Assembly (NCBI GenBank): GCA_036346375.1
Contig: CM070515.1
Coordinates: forward strand, 11,864,423 to 11,928,422
Direction: 5' to 3'
Origin: Guadua angustifolia
Taxonomy: Eukaryota > Streptophyta > Magnoliopsida > Poales > Poaceae
Length of the DNA: 64,000 bases
Made by a program: the position numbers and the translations under genes. The notes under the pieces were generated by a model. It saw only the letters and a program-made list of their open reading frames with translations, was not told the origin of the DNA and searched no databases. Below are positions 1 to 10,668 of this stretch, in pieces. The first letter of the stretch is position 1. Each line of letters starts with the position of its first letter.

Positions 1-561
1 TTATCCACCACCATGTCATCTATTAAATTGGACATTGAGAAGTTCGATGGCAAGATCAATTTCTTTATATGGCAGATTCAAATAAGAGCTCTTTTTCAAT
101 ATGTGGTCGTGAGAAAAGCATTGCTATACACCCTGACGATAGTTTCAATGTCAAAATGTGGGATCTTTTATACATATTATTGGTGGATTTTATTGTAATT
201 CAGGCAGAATTTATCACTGGAGATTTATTCGATGTTTCGTCGTCGATTTATCATCGGCAAAATATTCTTAGAGATTTCTTTGATGTTTCATCGTTGGTTC
301 GATGTTTCGTCGTCAACTTTGGAAAAAAAAATAATGTCAGTTAAGGAGACAACTATATTTGGTGTTTCATCACCATTATTTTGATGTTTTATTCACCGTT
401 TAGATACGTTGACCATTATGAAGGTTTTGTCAATATTCTTTTGGAATTTGATGATGCATCTTTAGTTCATGTATTTTTAAAATACTATAATGAGTACCAT
501 TCATGTTGTAAAGACACATATTAAGATAATGCACGTGCGAACGCACGGGCCCACTTGCTAG
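1..561 (+). mobile_element. Helitron 3' part
   Basis: The right end has a textbook Helitron terminus: a perfect hairpin CGTGCG-AA-CGCACG at 534-547, an 11-bp spacer, then CTAG at 558-561 followed by T. The 5' TC end lies outside the window. The interior has repeated short GATGTTTCGTCG-type motifs between about 229 and 400 and a retrotransposon gag scrap at its left. Helitron ends are short, so this rests on the hairpin plus CTRR-T rule. Confidence 0.6.
13..190 (+). pseudogene. copia-type gag N-terminal fragment
   Basis: An ATG at 13 opens a peptide starting MSSIKLDIEKFDGKINF, which resembles the N-terminus of Ty1/copia gag proteins (FDGxNFxxWQ core). The similarity fades after about 35 residues and shifts frame (a PDDSFNVKMWDLL-like stretch follows in another frame). 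No LTR or primer-binding site is visible. It is a non-functional remnant, possibly carried by the Helitron ending at 561. Confidence 0.4.
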
Positions 562-1066
562 TTAATACAAATTGCGAGGCAAAAGCAACCTAACCACACC
601 AGCATTTTACAAGTGATAAGAGCTTCACGAATGCATTTGCACGGGTAATAACAGCAGCAATATACAGTTTACAAAGGTACAAGTAAAAGATGGCGTCGGA
701 TCGGAAGTTTACCTCTGCATGTTGTTTAGGTCGATCAGCGATTTAAGCAAGCTCCAGCTTCTGTACGTAGCCAAGAGAGCAAGGACAACAGTTTACTCAT
801 ACCGGTCTTGCCGAGAAAAAAAAAACAGTAGAGGCTAAGCTTCGAGAAGCGAGCTTCGAACAGCAAACCCAATAAGGAGCCGTGGCAGGAATCTGGCACA
901 ACGAAAAAGGAGAGAAGATGCGTTCAATTGAGATAGACACACAAATTGAATTGTCGTGTGTTCACACCAAATAAAAGAGACGATGCAGCTGGACTCTGAA
1001 TACAAGTAATACAACGAGAAAATGGGAGAGAGGGCAGGAGCATATAGCCACATATACGCACCTCGA
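562..1066. other. 3' flank of the NLR relic
   Basis: No coding region is supported here. The stretch lies downstream of the ancestral stop codon of the minus-strand NLR and probably holds its 3' UTR. It has a short A run at about 819-828 and no recognisable repeat. Confidence 0.4.
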
Positions 1067-4000
1067 TCAGCTGAGGCCGTTGGATTCTGGGATGGAGGAG
1101 ACCAAGTGGAAATACTCCCCACCTTGTCTGCAACGTCTCTGCAAGTCGGGGCAGCCACCTATTCGTAGGGATTTGAGGGTCGGGAGCCGCAGGAGGAGGG
1201 AAAATATCCTGTGTAATCACCTCTCCGGTGAAATCATCGTCATAAGAACTAAAAGTTTTAAAAATTCTGAAAAAATCATGGATGTACATCTCAACTTACC
1301 CCACCTACATATAAAATTTCATGATCAAATTCATCTTATACTAGCAGTTACAAAAAATACAAATTTCGCATAAACAGTGATTTTTACTGTTCATCACTAT
1401 TCATTTTTGCTGCTTGTTTTTTTTTGTAACCGCTAGTATAGGATGAATTTGATCATGAAATTTTATATGTAGGGGGTAAGTTGAGATGTACATCCATGAT
1501 TTTTTTCAGAATTTTTTAAACTTTTTTAGCTCAACAGACGCATGGCTTTACTTGGAGAGGGGTTGCACCGGATATGTTGCCCAGGAGGAGACCCTCCGGG
1601 AATTTCTCCATCCCTCGACAACCACAAACTATCAATCGCTCAAGGGAAGTGAGCCCATCCATCCCATCAGGCAACGTTTTCAGCCCATCGCAGCCCCACA
1701 CAGTGAGCAGCCTCAGCTTTGCCAGGTTTCCGAGGTTTGACGGCAGTGCCACCAAACTTTTGCAACATTTAATCACCACTTCCTCAAGGGATGCGGGCAA
1801 CATCGGAATCTCCAGTAAACTGTCACAATTGATAATTTCTAACTTCTCCAGCTGGTGCAGCAAAAGGACTTCCTCGGATGATGAACCCTTCCCCTCCAGG
1901 TTGGCACAAGACCAAATATACAGAGAGCGGAGACCAACCAAGCATCCGAGCTCCTCCACTGGCCAGCGGACAAAGTCGTTGCATTCCCAAATCTTTAATT
2001 CTTCCACACAGGCAAAGCATTCCCAAAGCCCAAGATGTGGTTTTGATAGACCGGGTGATGCTGTTACGAAGCAGTTGGGACCACGTAGCGACAAACTCCG
2101 AAGGTTTTCTAGAGCTCTTTGGCTTTGGCTTTGCTGGTCCTCCAGAGGCATCAACACCATGTTTGCCAGCGAGCTAACCTCTAACCTCACGAGAGATGGC
2201 CAAGAGCCCAGCGGCATGCTCATAGGAACAAAACCTTCTACGCTATATTTTTGCGAGAACTGCCTTGCATTAAAGTCCACGAGTACAACAGCGTTTGAAT
2301 CAAAATCATCAAGATAACCTTCTATGCCGTATCTGAGGTCAGACAATGTTGTTAGATGTGCGAGTGAGCTGATTGCAAGACTATAACGTCCTCCTATTAT
2401 CATGTTTTTGAGAACTGGACTCTCTGGAACACTCACAAGTTTCGGGCAATTGTATATAGTTAGTTTTCCGAGTTGGGGAAACATTGCCAAGCTATTGGGC
2501 TCTCCCGCACTGTTTTCTGCCCACGCCTCCAAGTTCGGTAACGACTCTAAGATCATCTCTTTTAACTTCGGGAAAATTTGAACACAGGTATTGTATCCGT
2601 CAGCTTCCACCTCGATGCTCTTACATAATGTGGTTAGGCTACCCATGCTGCGTAAGTGCAAATACTCAAGAGAGACTGACAGCCATATTATTGGTAGATT
2701 CTTACATCTTGGGCAGTTGGATATATGTAGTTTTCTTAGGCACCGGAGCATTTCATTGTCTCTCATCCATTGTGACATTTCTAGGCCACCATATCCATGT
2801 ACCTCCAAAATTTGGAGCTTACTATGAGGTGCAAGAGACTCCCACACTTGTTCCTCATTACATGCCTCATCTTCCGGCTCCTCACTTAAGAAGCGGCCCC
2901 AACACAATAGCAGCTCGCTTAGATTTTGCTTCTGGTGGAGATTGGCTTCTTTTGCATTTTCCCCGCTCTTTATTTTCCTTAGATTGCACAGTTCCAACCT
3001 GTTGGCAAGGTGTCGCAGGTCTTTGAGCTCCTCGATTCCACGCCCATTTCCAATGCCCACAACAAATGTTGTCAGTGTGTGAAGGTTCTGCAATTGACTG
3101 ACATTTGGTGGCATCTGTTCCAAACTAGTACAAAAAAGATAAAGATGGATGAGCTTCCTCATAGTTGTCAGACCTTCCGGTAAATGTTTTAGATGACAGC
3201 AACCATTGAGCCTCAGCGATTGCAAGTTATATAGCACACATATTGAATCTGGCAATGCAACAATATCCGACTCAGAAAGGTCAAGATACCGTAAATGTTT
3301 GGCATTTATGACCTTGCTGTTGATAATAGAATGACTTTAACAACTCAGTGCTCTTATTGATACCAGTCTTAACTCTTTAAGATCCTTAAGTGAAGCCCTT
3401 GCCGCTAATAAAGTGCGGAGAGATGCCCTGCCTTTCAATATACCATTGTATTGTCTCAATTCAGCCCATGAAATTTGCATGTGACGGACATCTTTTATCG
3501 ACGCTTTCTGTTGAATCAACTCTTTTGTAGTTGAACATTCGTCTGTGACATCCTTCGCAAGGTCATGCATTAAATCATGCATTTTACATTCATATGTTGT
3601 CGGACCGAAACGACGCTCCTTCGGTTTCACATCTTGGAGGAAGGATCTCCAAACCAAATCACGGAAAATGAAATCTCCTTTCTGAACCAAATTCACTGCT
3701 CCCTCTTGTTGAATGAAACCATTTGCCATCCATAGTTGGACCAATATGTCCTTGTCCATCTCATAGTCTTTGGGGAAAACTGCACAGAAGGCAAAACATT
3801 GCTTCATCTCGGATGATAAGTGTCTGTAGCTCAACTTTAGTATGGGTAGGATCTCATCTTTGCCTCTAACATTATCCCCAATGGTGCTTTGTTCGATGGA
3901 CTTCCATTCCTGCACTTGTTGTTTTGAACTCATCAAGCCGCCCATTGTCTTCAGAGCAAGAGGTAGCCCCCTGCATTTCTTGACAATGTCTCTGCCGATG

Positions 4001-5049
4001 GTGACCAACTCAGCATGCTCCTGTACGCCATTACTAAATGCTTTCTTTGAGAACAATTCCCATGAATCATCTTCACTCAGACATGTTAGCTCATGGGGTC
4101 GAAGTGTGCCCATTATGGAGGCTACTTGTTGGCTTCGACTTGTGACAATTATAAAGCTTCCTGATCCACCAATAGAACACAATAGTGGCTTCAGGTCGTC
4201 CTCCCATTTTCGCTGCTCTTCATTCCATACATCATCAAGAACGAGTAGATACCTTCTCCGACCAATGACTTCCTGCAGTCGCCCTTGCAACATCTCAATG
4301 GTGTCGGGCAGGTGACATCTTTCCTTGGTGGCCAACTCAATGATGGATTTCACAAGAGGGCAAGCATCGAAGTTGTCTGACACACAGTGCCACATCTTCA
4401 ACTGAAAGTGGTTCTGGACCCTCTGGTCATTGTACACCATCTTCGCTAGTGTGGTCTTACCCAAACCCCCCATCCCTATGATGGGGAGCACCTGCACCTT
4501 CTGCTGATCTTGCTGGCCGAGCAACAGCTTCACCACCACCTCCTTGTCGTCGTCTCTGCCAAAGATCTCTGAGTACTCGTCCAGTACTGAGTGCGTCTGC
4601 CGATAAAAAATTGGTGGTGCCTCTACACGGTTTTCGAGGCCAAACGTGTTCATCTCCAGGACCAGATCGTTGATCTTCTTGAGGATGTTGTTCAGATTCC
4701 TGCTCATAGTGAAGCGGAACAGAAGCGGGCTGTGGCGGGTGAAGTAGCTGAGTACCTTGCCGGTCGTGGACTCGGCCTCGCGGCGGAGCGCCTCGTACTG
4801 GAAGTCGTCGAGGACATCGTCGGCCTCGTAGGCGGCGGCCTTGAGGTCCTTCATCCACCGCTTGACAGCGGGATTGGTCTCGCTCTTCGCCTCGGCGTCG
4901 GCCAGCTTGCACTGGACGGCCAGCAGGTGGCGCTCCAGCTTGGTGCGGTCGCCGTCGACGCCCCACATGCCGGTCACGCTCCGGACGAGCGCGTCGGCGG
5001 CCTTGCGGGCCACCCCACTCACCACGGGATGAAGCAACGATTCAGCCAT
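1067..5049 (-). pseudogene. CC-NB-ARC-LRR resistance protein homologue, broken
   Basis: This is an intronless NLR immune-receptor homologue of the grass RGA type. From the ATG at 5049: coiled-coil N-domain (about residues 1-150, EADDVLDDF near 75-83), P-loop GMGGLGKTT at 192-200, kinase-2 LLVLDDVW at 268-275, GLPLA at 361-365, CFAFCAVFPKD at 418-428, MHD at 490-492, then leucine-rich repeats. Codon 571 is TAA (3337-3339); the same frame continues with the LRR-typical KHLRYLDLSESDI and reads to 1531. A 383-bp MITE (1199-1581) interrupts the last LRR; the natural C-terminus (LPTLKSLRIGGCPDLQRRC) lies beyond it and ends at TGA 1067-1069. Removing the MITE and one target-site copy (392 bp) leaves 3591 nt, exactly 1197 codons, so the two lesions are the only visible damage. 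A truncated CC-NB-ARC protein could still be made. Confidence 0.9.
1199..1581. mobile_element. Mutator-type foldback MITE, copy 1
   Basis: A 383-bp element flanked by a perfect 9-bp target-site duplication CAGGAGGAG (1190-1198 and 1582-1590). Terminal inverted repeats read GGAAAATATCCTGTGTAATC at the left and GGCAACATATCCGGTGCAAC at the right. A second inverted pair (AACTAAAA... to CATGATCAAATTC...) makes most of the element fold on itself around about 1385-1400. The 9-bp duplication is the hallmark of Mutator-like transposition. It sits inside the NLR coding region. The same family recurs at 43511-43895. Confidence 0.9.
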
Positions 5050-5221
5050 GGCTCTCTATCAGGCTCCCAGCTTGCGGTGCAAAGGAAAGGGAGGAGGAAG
5101 CAAATGTTAACTAGGATGAGGGCATGAGGAGCTCTAGTCTGGACCTTGAGTTATGCTGATACTCATATTTTTGGTAGTAAACGTCAACTATCCACGTATG
5201 GTCGAAATTTCACTGGCTTTT

Positions 5222-5263
5222 TGCCGGGTGGGCACTGGCACTAGTGCCGGGTGGGCACTGGCA
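5222..5263. repeat. short tandem repeat, 2 x 19 bp, period 23
   Basis: TGCCGGGTGGGCACTGGCA occurs at 5222-5240 and again at 5245-5263, about 200 bp upstream of the NLR start codon. It may be promoter or leader sequence; no function is evident. Confidence 0.7.
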
Positions 5264-5280
5264 GCAGCTATGTATATTTT

Positions 5281-5750
5281 TGGAAAAGGTCCACGTAACA
5301 TCTGAACCTTGCTTAAAATTTCGTCCAAACACCTTATACATTGAAACTATAGCATTTTAAAATTTTCAATCTCATTCGTTTAACACCTTAAACTGATTTT
5401 ACAGGGAAAAGGTTCATATAACACCCTGAACTTTACTCAAAAATCCGTTCGGCACCCTAAACTTTGAAACCAGTTATCGAGCATCCCGATCTTTCCAATC
5501 CCGTTTTTTAACACCCTAAGCTTTTAACCGGTTTCAGGGTGTTAAACGAACGAAATTAGAAAGTTCAAAGTGTTAGATAATCGGTTTCAAAGTTTAGGGT
5601 GTCGAACAAACTTTTTAGCAAAGTTCAGAATGTTATATGGATATTTCTCCCTATAAAACCAACTTAGCGTGTTGAACGAACGAGATTAGAAAGTTCAGAG
5701 TGCTAGATAACCAATTTCAAAATTTAAAGGGTTGGATGTTATATAAACTT
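5281..5750. mobile_element. foldback MITE with a same-family MITE nested in it
   Basis: The outer inverted repeat pairs about 5285-5400 with 5654-5750 (GGAAAAGGTCCACGTAACAT against GAAAAAGTTTATATAACATC in reverse complement). Its centre is interrupted at 5402-5651 by a second element whose ends (GGGAAAAGGTTCATATAACA and GGGAGAAATATCCATATAAC) are clearly related. TA flanks the inner element on both sides (5400-5401, 5652-5653), suggesting a Stowaway-like TA target. Removing it restores a palindromic loop. Confidence 0.65.
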
Positions 5751-5751
5751 T

Positions 5752-6168
5752 TTCTTTTATTTTTCAATCCATCGGTTTCCTTGCACTTTCGTAGTTCTTT
5801 CCCGGCCTTGGCTTCGACAGAAATTTCAGACTCCGAGAATGATGTGTCTCGGCGACCTCGTTAGTCGTCAGAAACGAAAAGACGCTGTGCTGAACTGACA
5901 CGGCAATGCTTTTCCGGTGTTGAACAAGTAAGCAACTATGTCCACATTACCCTGTTCTATAACTTGTCAGTGTCATAACGATATCGAGACATTTGTTTTC
6001 CACAGAAATCAAGTTCCATCTTCTCTGTACCAAACTGGGAGCTAACAATACCCTTTGCACCGGACAGATCCAAAGAAGCTAATATTGAAGGTTTCAATAG
6101 ATATCACGTTTACATTCCTTGCGAATATTTCAGCAATGAACTCCTAGGTGAGTACTTGATTGCAGGTA
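5752..6168 (+). repeat. segment A, copy 1 (duplicated, unrecognised)
   Basis: About 415 bp nearly identical to 14589-14997, starting at TTTTATTTTTCAATCCATCG. On plus, a plausible exon follows an AG at about 6004, encoding a peptide with VPNWELTIPFAPDRS and NRYHVYIPCEYF. I do not recognise the family. In copy 1 the segment is cut after GCAGGTA by the poly(T) start of a LINE; in copy 2 it runs on into host sequence. Confidence 0.7.
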
Positions 6169-6170
6169 TC

Positions 6171-9100
6171 TTTTTTTTTATAACGGAAGTTTTTTATTAA
6201 TTTCAAGAGCATTACATCAAGATGATACAAGTCCTTGAAAATACTTCCGGTCTCTGCTTAACCTGAAGCACACAGCCTTACACGAATGAAATGGACACAC
6301 ACAATCTAGTGACTAGCAATCCGAAGACTAGACCGTCACCCATGTGCCTGGGAATAGAACTCCTTGGCCACCCGCACCAAGCAATGCGTAGCCTCCACCA
6401 AAGTAGTTCACACCTCCACCTTCTGCAGCACAGTCCATGTACGTAGCCAGTGGATAATAGCAAAAATAACCTGCAAAGGAGAAAAATTGGTTTTCTTTTG
6501 AAACACTCTATCATTCCTGCTTAACCATATAGACCAACATGTAGTTGCAGCACCAAGAAGAACAAGGTTTCGAACATTGCTATCAAAACCACCTATCCAA
6601 CTTCCAAACATATTTGCAACGCTCGTTGAACTAGATATTCCAAAGGCCAAATATACTAGGTTCCAAACTGTGTGCGCAAAACGACAATCAAAGAACAGAT
6701 GCCTAATTGTTTTTGGTTCAAGACAAAAGCAACATGTCTTACTTCCTTGCCAATTTCGCTTTACCAGGTTGTCTTTAGTTAGAATCACTCCTCTCCTAAG
6801 GTACCATAAGAAGACCTTTATTTTTAGTGGAGCTTTAAGTTGCCATAATTGTTTATTTAAATTTGGCATGTTACTTTTAATCAAGACTTGATAATGAGAT
6901 TTCACTGTAAATTGTTCATTTTGACACAGATTCCAGCGAAACACATCATCAATCTGCGTTAAATTAATGTTAGCGATGCGTAAAAGTAGTTCATTCCACA
7001 CCACTAACTTTGGTCCAATCAGTGCCCTTCTCCAAGAAATATTTGGTTGTGCTGTTATTAATACCTCAGCAATAGTAGTAAACTTCCTTCTAACAATACT
7101 ATATAATCCCGGGTATTGATTTTTAAGTGGGCAATTTCCAAGCCAGATATCCTCCCAGAACCTCACCTGCGATCCATTGTTGACTTTGAAGGTGCCAAAA
7201 CAAAGAAGATCGTGCTTTACCTTCATCAAGCTGGACCAGAAATGAGAATCTCCTGGTCTCCACTCAGCTTGTACTAGCGACTTAGAGCCTAAGTATTTGT
7301 TCCTAAGCAACTGTTGCCAGGTACCTCCTGATGTTAAAAGTTTAAACAGCCATTTGCTTAAAAGGGCAATGTTCTTAATGTTCAAATCATGGATCCCTAG
7401 GCCTCCTTGATCTATTGGTTGATAAAGGATGTTCCACCTAGCAAGGCGATATTTTCTCTTGTTGTCATCCCCTAGCCAATAGAACCGAGAGCGAAAATAA
7501 TCAAGTGTCTTAAGAACGCCTTTAGGAATCGCAAAAAAAACATCATATACATCGTCTTAAGAACGCCTTTAGGAATCACAAAAAAGGACATCATATACAT
7601 CGGGAGGCTGCTTAAAACCGAATTAATCAATGTCAGTCAACCTCCCACCGAAAGATGTTTTCCCTTCTAGCTACTGAGCCTCTTTTCAAAACGTTCTTCT
7701 ATCAGTCTCCAATCTGAGTTTCGTAGTTTTCTGTAGTGAATAGGAATACCTAGGTACTTCAGAGGGAGGTTTCCGTGCTTACAACCAAACAGTTCTATGT
7801 AATGTTCTAAAGAGTTTTGGACATCACCAAAGCAAAATAACTTACTTTTATGAAAATTAATTCTGAGACCTGAAATTTGCTCAAATGCACACAGCAAGAG
7901 CTTCATATTGCGCGCTTTCTCCAGATCATTTTCCATAAAAAGAATAGTATCATCTACATATTGTAGGATAGACAGGCTATCATCAAGCAAGTGAGGTATT
8001 ACCCCACCCACTTGCCCCTGATCCTTAGCCCTTCTAATTAGGATCGGCAACATATCGACAACAATATTAAACAATAGGGGCGACAAAGGATCCCCCTGAC
8101 GGAGTCCCTTCCTTGTTTGGAAGTAGTTTCCAATCTCCTGATTAATATTCACTGCCACACTGCCTCCCAAGATGAAAGACTGAACCCAAGAAATCCACTT
8201 GGGTGAGAATCCCTTCATTCGTAAGGCTTAGAACAGGAATGGCCATTTAACTATCATAGGCTTTCTCGAAATCAATCTTAAAAATAACTCCACTAAGTTT
8301 TTTCCTATGCAACTCATGCAAGGTTTTATATAGTATGACGACTCCCTCAAGAATGTTTCGTCCTCGCATAAAAGTTGTTTGAGTTGGGCTGACAACTTTA
8401 TTCGCAACTAAGTTTAGCCTATTTGTGGTAACTTTCGTGAAGATTTTGAAACTCACATTGAGAAGGCATATTGGTCTGTATTGTTGTATTATATTAGCCT
8501 CTTGAACTTTTGGTAGAAGGGTTATTACTTATTACACCAAAATTCAGACTAAAAGGAGGTAAATCCCCAGCATATAACTCTTGAAACATTGAGAATAAAT
8601 TCCCTTTGATAATCTCCCAAAATCTTTGACAAAATTCAGCCGGGAAGCCATCTGGGCCAGGCGCCTTGTTATGTTCCATCTGAAAAATAGCATCTTTAAC
8701 TTCGCACTCAGTGAACTATGCAGTTAGAAGATCATTTTTAGTCTGTGATACTCTCACAATGTCATGGTATTCTTCCTCATCTAGACTCATCAGACACTCC
8801 ACAGGCTCCCCAAAAAATTCTTTGTAGAACTTGGTTATATAATTTTTTAGATTAACCTGTCCTTCAATTTACCCATCCTCATTTTCTAGGGAATAAATCA
8901 TTTTCTTCCTGTGTTTGCCGTTAGCAATCATCTGAAAGTATCTAGTATTATTATCCCCTAAGAGGATGTCATTCACTTTAGCCCGTTGATAATATTTTAT
9001 TTCTTCCTCCCTAAGAAGACTGGCTAGATTATCCCGAGCCTGAGCTAGATGTTCTTGCTCGATCTCGGACAAGTCCCTAACCTCAGCAGCTATGTCCAAC

Positions 9101-9785
9101 TCATCGATAGTCGACTGGAGATCGGTTTTCTTCTGTTTGTAAATTCCATTGGTATGAAATGCACATCCACGGAGAAACCTCCGCAGAGCCCCCAATTTGT
9201 GATTCCAGCGTTGGACTGAATTTTTTCCTCACCGGTCTAGTCCAAATTTCGACCACTTTATCATATAAATCCTCTCGGGCAAACCAAACCAACTCAAATC
9301 TAAATGGTTTATGTATTCCCAAGAAAGCTGGTGTTCCAGTATCAATAATTAGGAGGGTATGATCCGAAATGCCCCTGCCAAGAGCTTGAACAGAGACCAG
9401 CGGGAACTTAAACTCCCACTCGGTAGACATAAGAACCCTATCTAACTTCTCATAGGTAGGGGTAGGTAAAGAATTTGCCCATGTGAATTGACGACCAGTA
9501 AGCGCGGTCTCCCTTAAATCAAAGCTGTCGATCACAGCATTAAATAAGAAGGGCCAACGCTCACGGAATCTGTCATTATTCTTTTTCTTGCTACTTCGCA
9601 TAATGTTGAAGTCCCCTCCAATCAGAGTTGGTAGAAAATTGGGTTGGCATGTTCTTACAAGTTCAGTCAGAAATGCTGATTTGAAGTCATCCTGGGCTGG
9701 ACCATACACTGCTATAAGAATTCATTTGAATTTATTCGACTTATTGCTTAGATGGAATTTGATAAAAAATTCCCCTTCCACGATC
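6171..9785 (-). mobile_element. LINE, ORF2 half (endonuclease-RT-zf-RVT), degenerate
   Basis: A minus-strand L1-type non-LTR retrotransposon. The 3' end is a poly(A), seen as T9 at 6171-6179. Coding pieces in order: apurinic-type endonuclease (9785 down to about 9100; VYGPAQDDF, LIGGDFNIM, ISDHTLL), reverse transcriptase (about 8679-7667; NKAPGPDGFPAEF, KIDFEKAYDS, KGLRQGDPLSPLLF, QYVDDTILF) and a zf-RVT domain (7385-6408; APLKIKVFLW, CCFCLEPKTIRHLFFDC). Stops and frameshifts separate the pieces, including a TGA in the endonuclease near 9720. About 95 N-terminal residues of ORF2 are missing because the sequence jumps at 9785/9786 to hydrolase-locus DNA. A 47-bp tandem duplication lies at about 7507-7600. 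Confidence 0.88.
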
Positions 9786-9841
9786 AAGGATACACAACTA
9801 AAACTTCTGTCTGCAGAAGATATTGTCCACAGGAAGCTTAC

Positions 9842-10011
9842 TTCTGAAGGTACTTATGTGTAAGTTCCCCACTAGTGATGGCTGCGAGGAAACACGATGT
9901 GTCGAACCCAAGAGTGTTAAGCTTCTCCATGGTTACAGACGATTGTCTAGAGGAGTTGCTGATTATCACCATCTTCGCCCCATTCCCGGCGAGTTTCTTC
10001 ACTGTAACAGC
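9842..10011 (-). pseudogene. HAD hydrolase exon 3, isolated copy
   Basis: This single exon (acceptor TTACAG before 10011, donor GTAAGC after 9842) encodes AKMVIISNSSRQSSVTMEKL and LAAITSGELTHKYLQ, the segment after motif I of a HAD-superfamily subfamily IIA-like hydrolase. It matches exon 3 of the larger relic at 15259-18846. Unlike that copy its frame is intact here (four C on plus at 9988-9991 instead of five). No other exon accompanies it. Confidence 0.75.
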
Positions 10012-10037
10012 CATACTTCACTTAACTAGCACACTTG

Positions 10038-10668
10038 TAGGGGTGCAACTGGAACGAATATTTTCCGAATCGACCGATCGATCAATCAATCAATTCGGAT
10101 AGCGATTTGAATAGTTTTTGATATTCAAGAATTTTCTCGGATACGGATACGGATAAGGATAGTTATCTCGGATAAGGATACGAATACGGATAGTAATTAT
10201 CCAACGGATACAAGAATATCCGAAGTTTATAATCGGATAATATCCGGATATAAAATATGGATATTATCCAAAACTTTAAAGACTTCTCCAAGATCGTGAA
10301 TCAGAACTCACCAATCAAAGAGCACCACAACACCAATACCACTCTTGGTAGTCTACCAAGATTAAAGCCAAGTACCAACTACCATTCTACCAAGTGCCAC
10401 ATCGCCATCGCTAAAGTGCTAACGCCAAGTGCACCACAATACTAAAGTCGTTCATTATTAATTCTTAATTATGTACAATGCAACTATAGTAAATTCTTGT
10501 ACTATTTTCTTCATATTTTGTCAATAATTATTCATAACTCATAAGTAATCTACCATTCAAGATGTTACATGTGCAATAAATGATCTATATTTTCGTATTA
10601 TCCGCTAAAATATTCGTGACCAGTATTGAATCCGGTTTGTATTCGCCAGATTCGTAAGTGATAGTATC
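10038..10668. mobile_element. truncated hAT element, copy of 17547-18313
   Basis: The left terminus TAGGGGTGCAACTGG follows the target sequence CACACTTG (10030-10037), exactly as in the complete copy at 17547. The GGATAC/GGATAA-rich interior continues to about 10668, where it is cut and joined to LINE sequence, so about 125 bp and the right terminus are lost. The shared insertion site shows that the element was present before the locus was duplicated. Confidence 0.8.

Noticed and set aside
1574..2317. 247-codon plus-strand frame
   Set aside because: Antisense shadow of the LRR coding region.
3240..3345. A frameshift between NB-ARC and LRR of the NLR
   Set aside because: Counting codons shows both halves in one frame; the break is a single TAA. 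The apparent start at 3255 is a TTG within the continuous frame.
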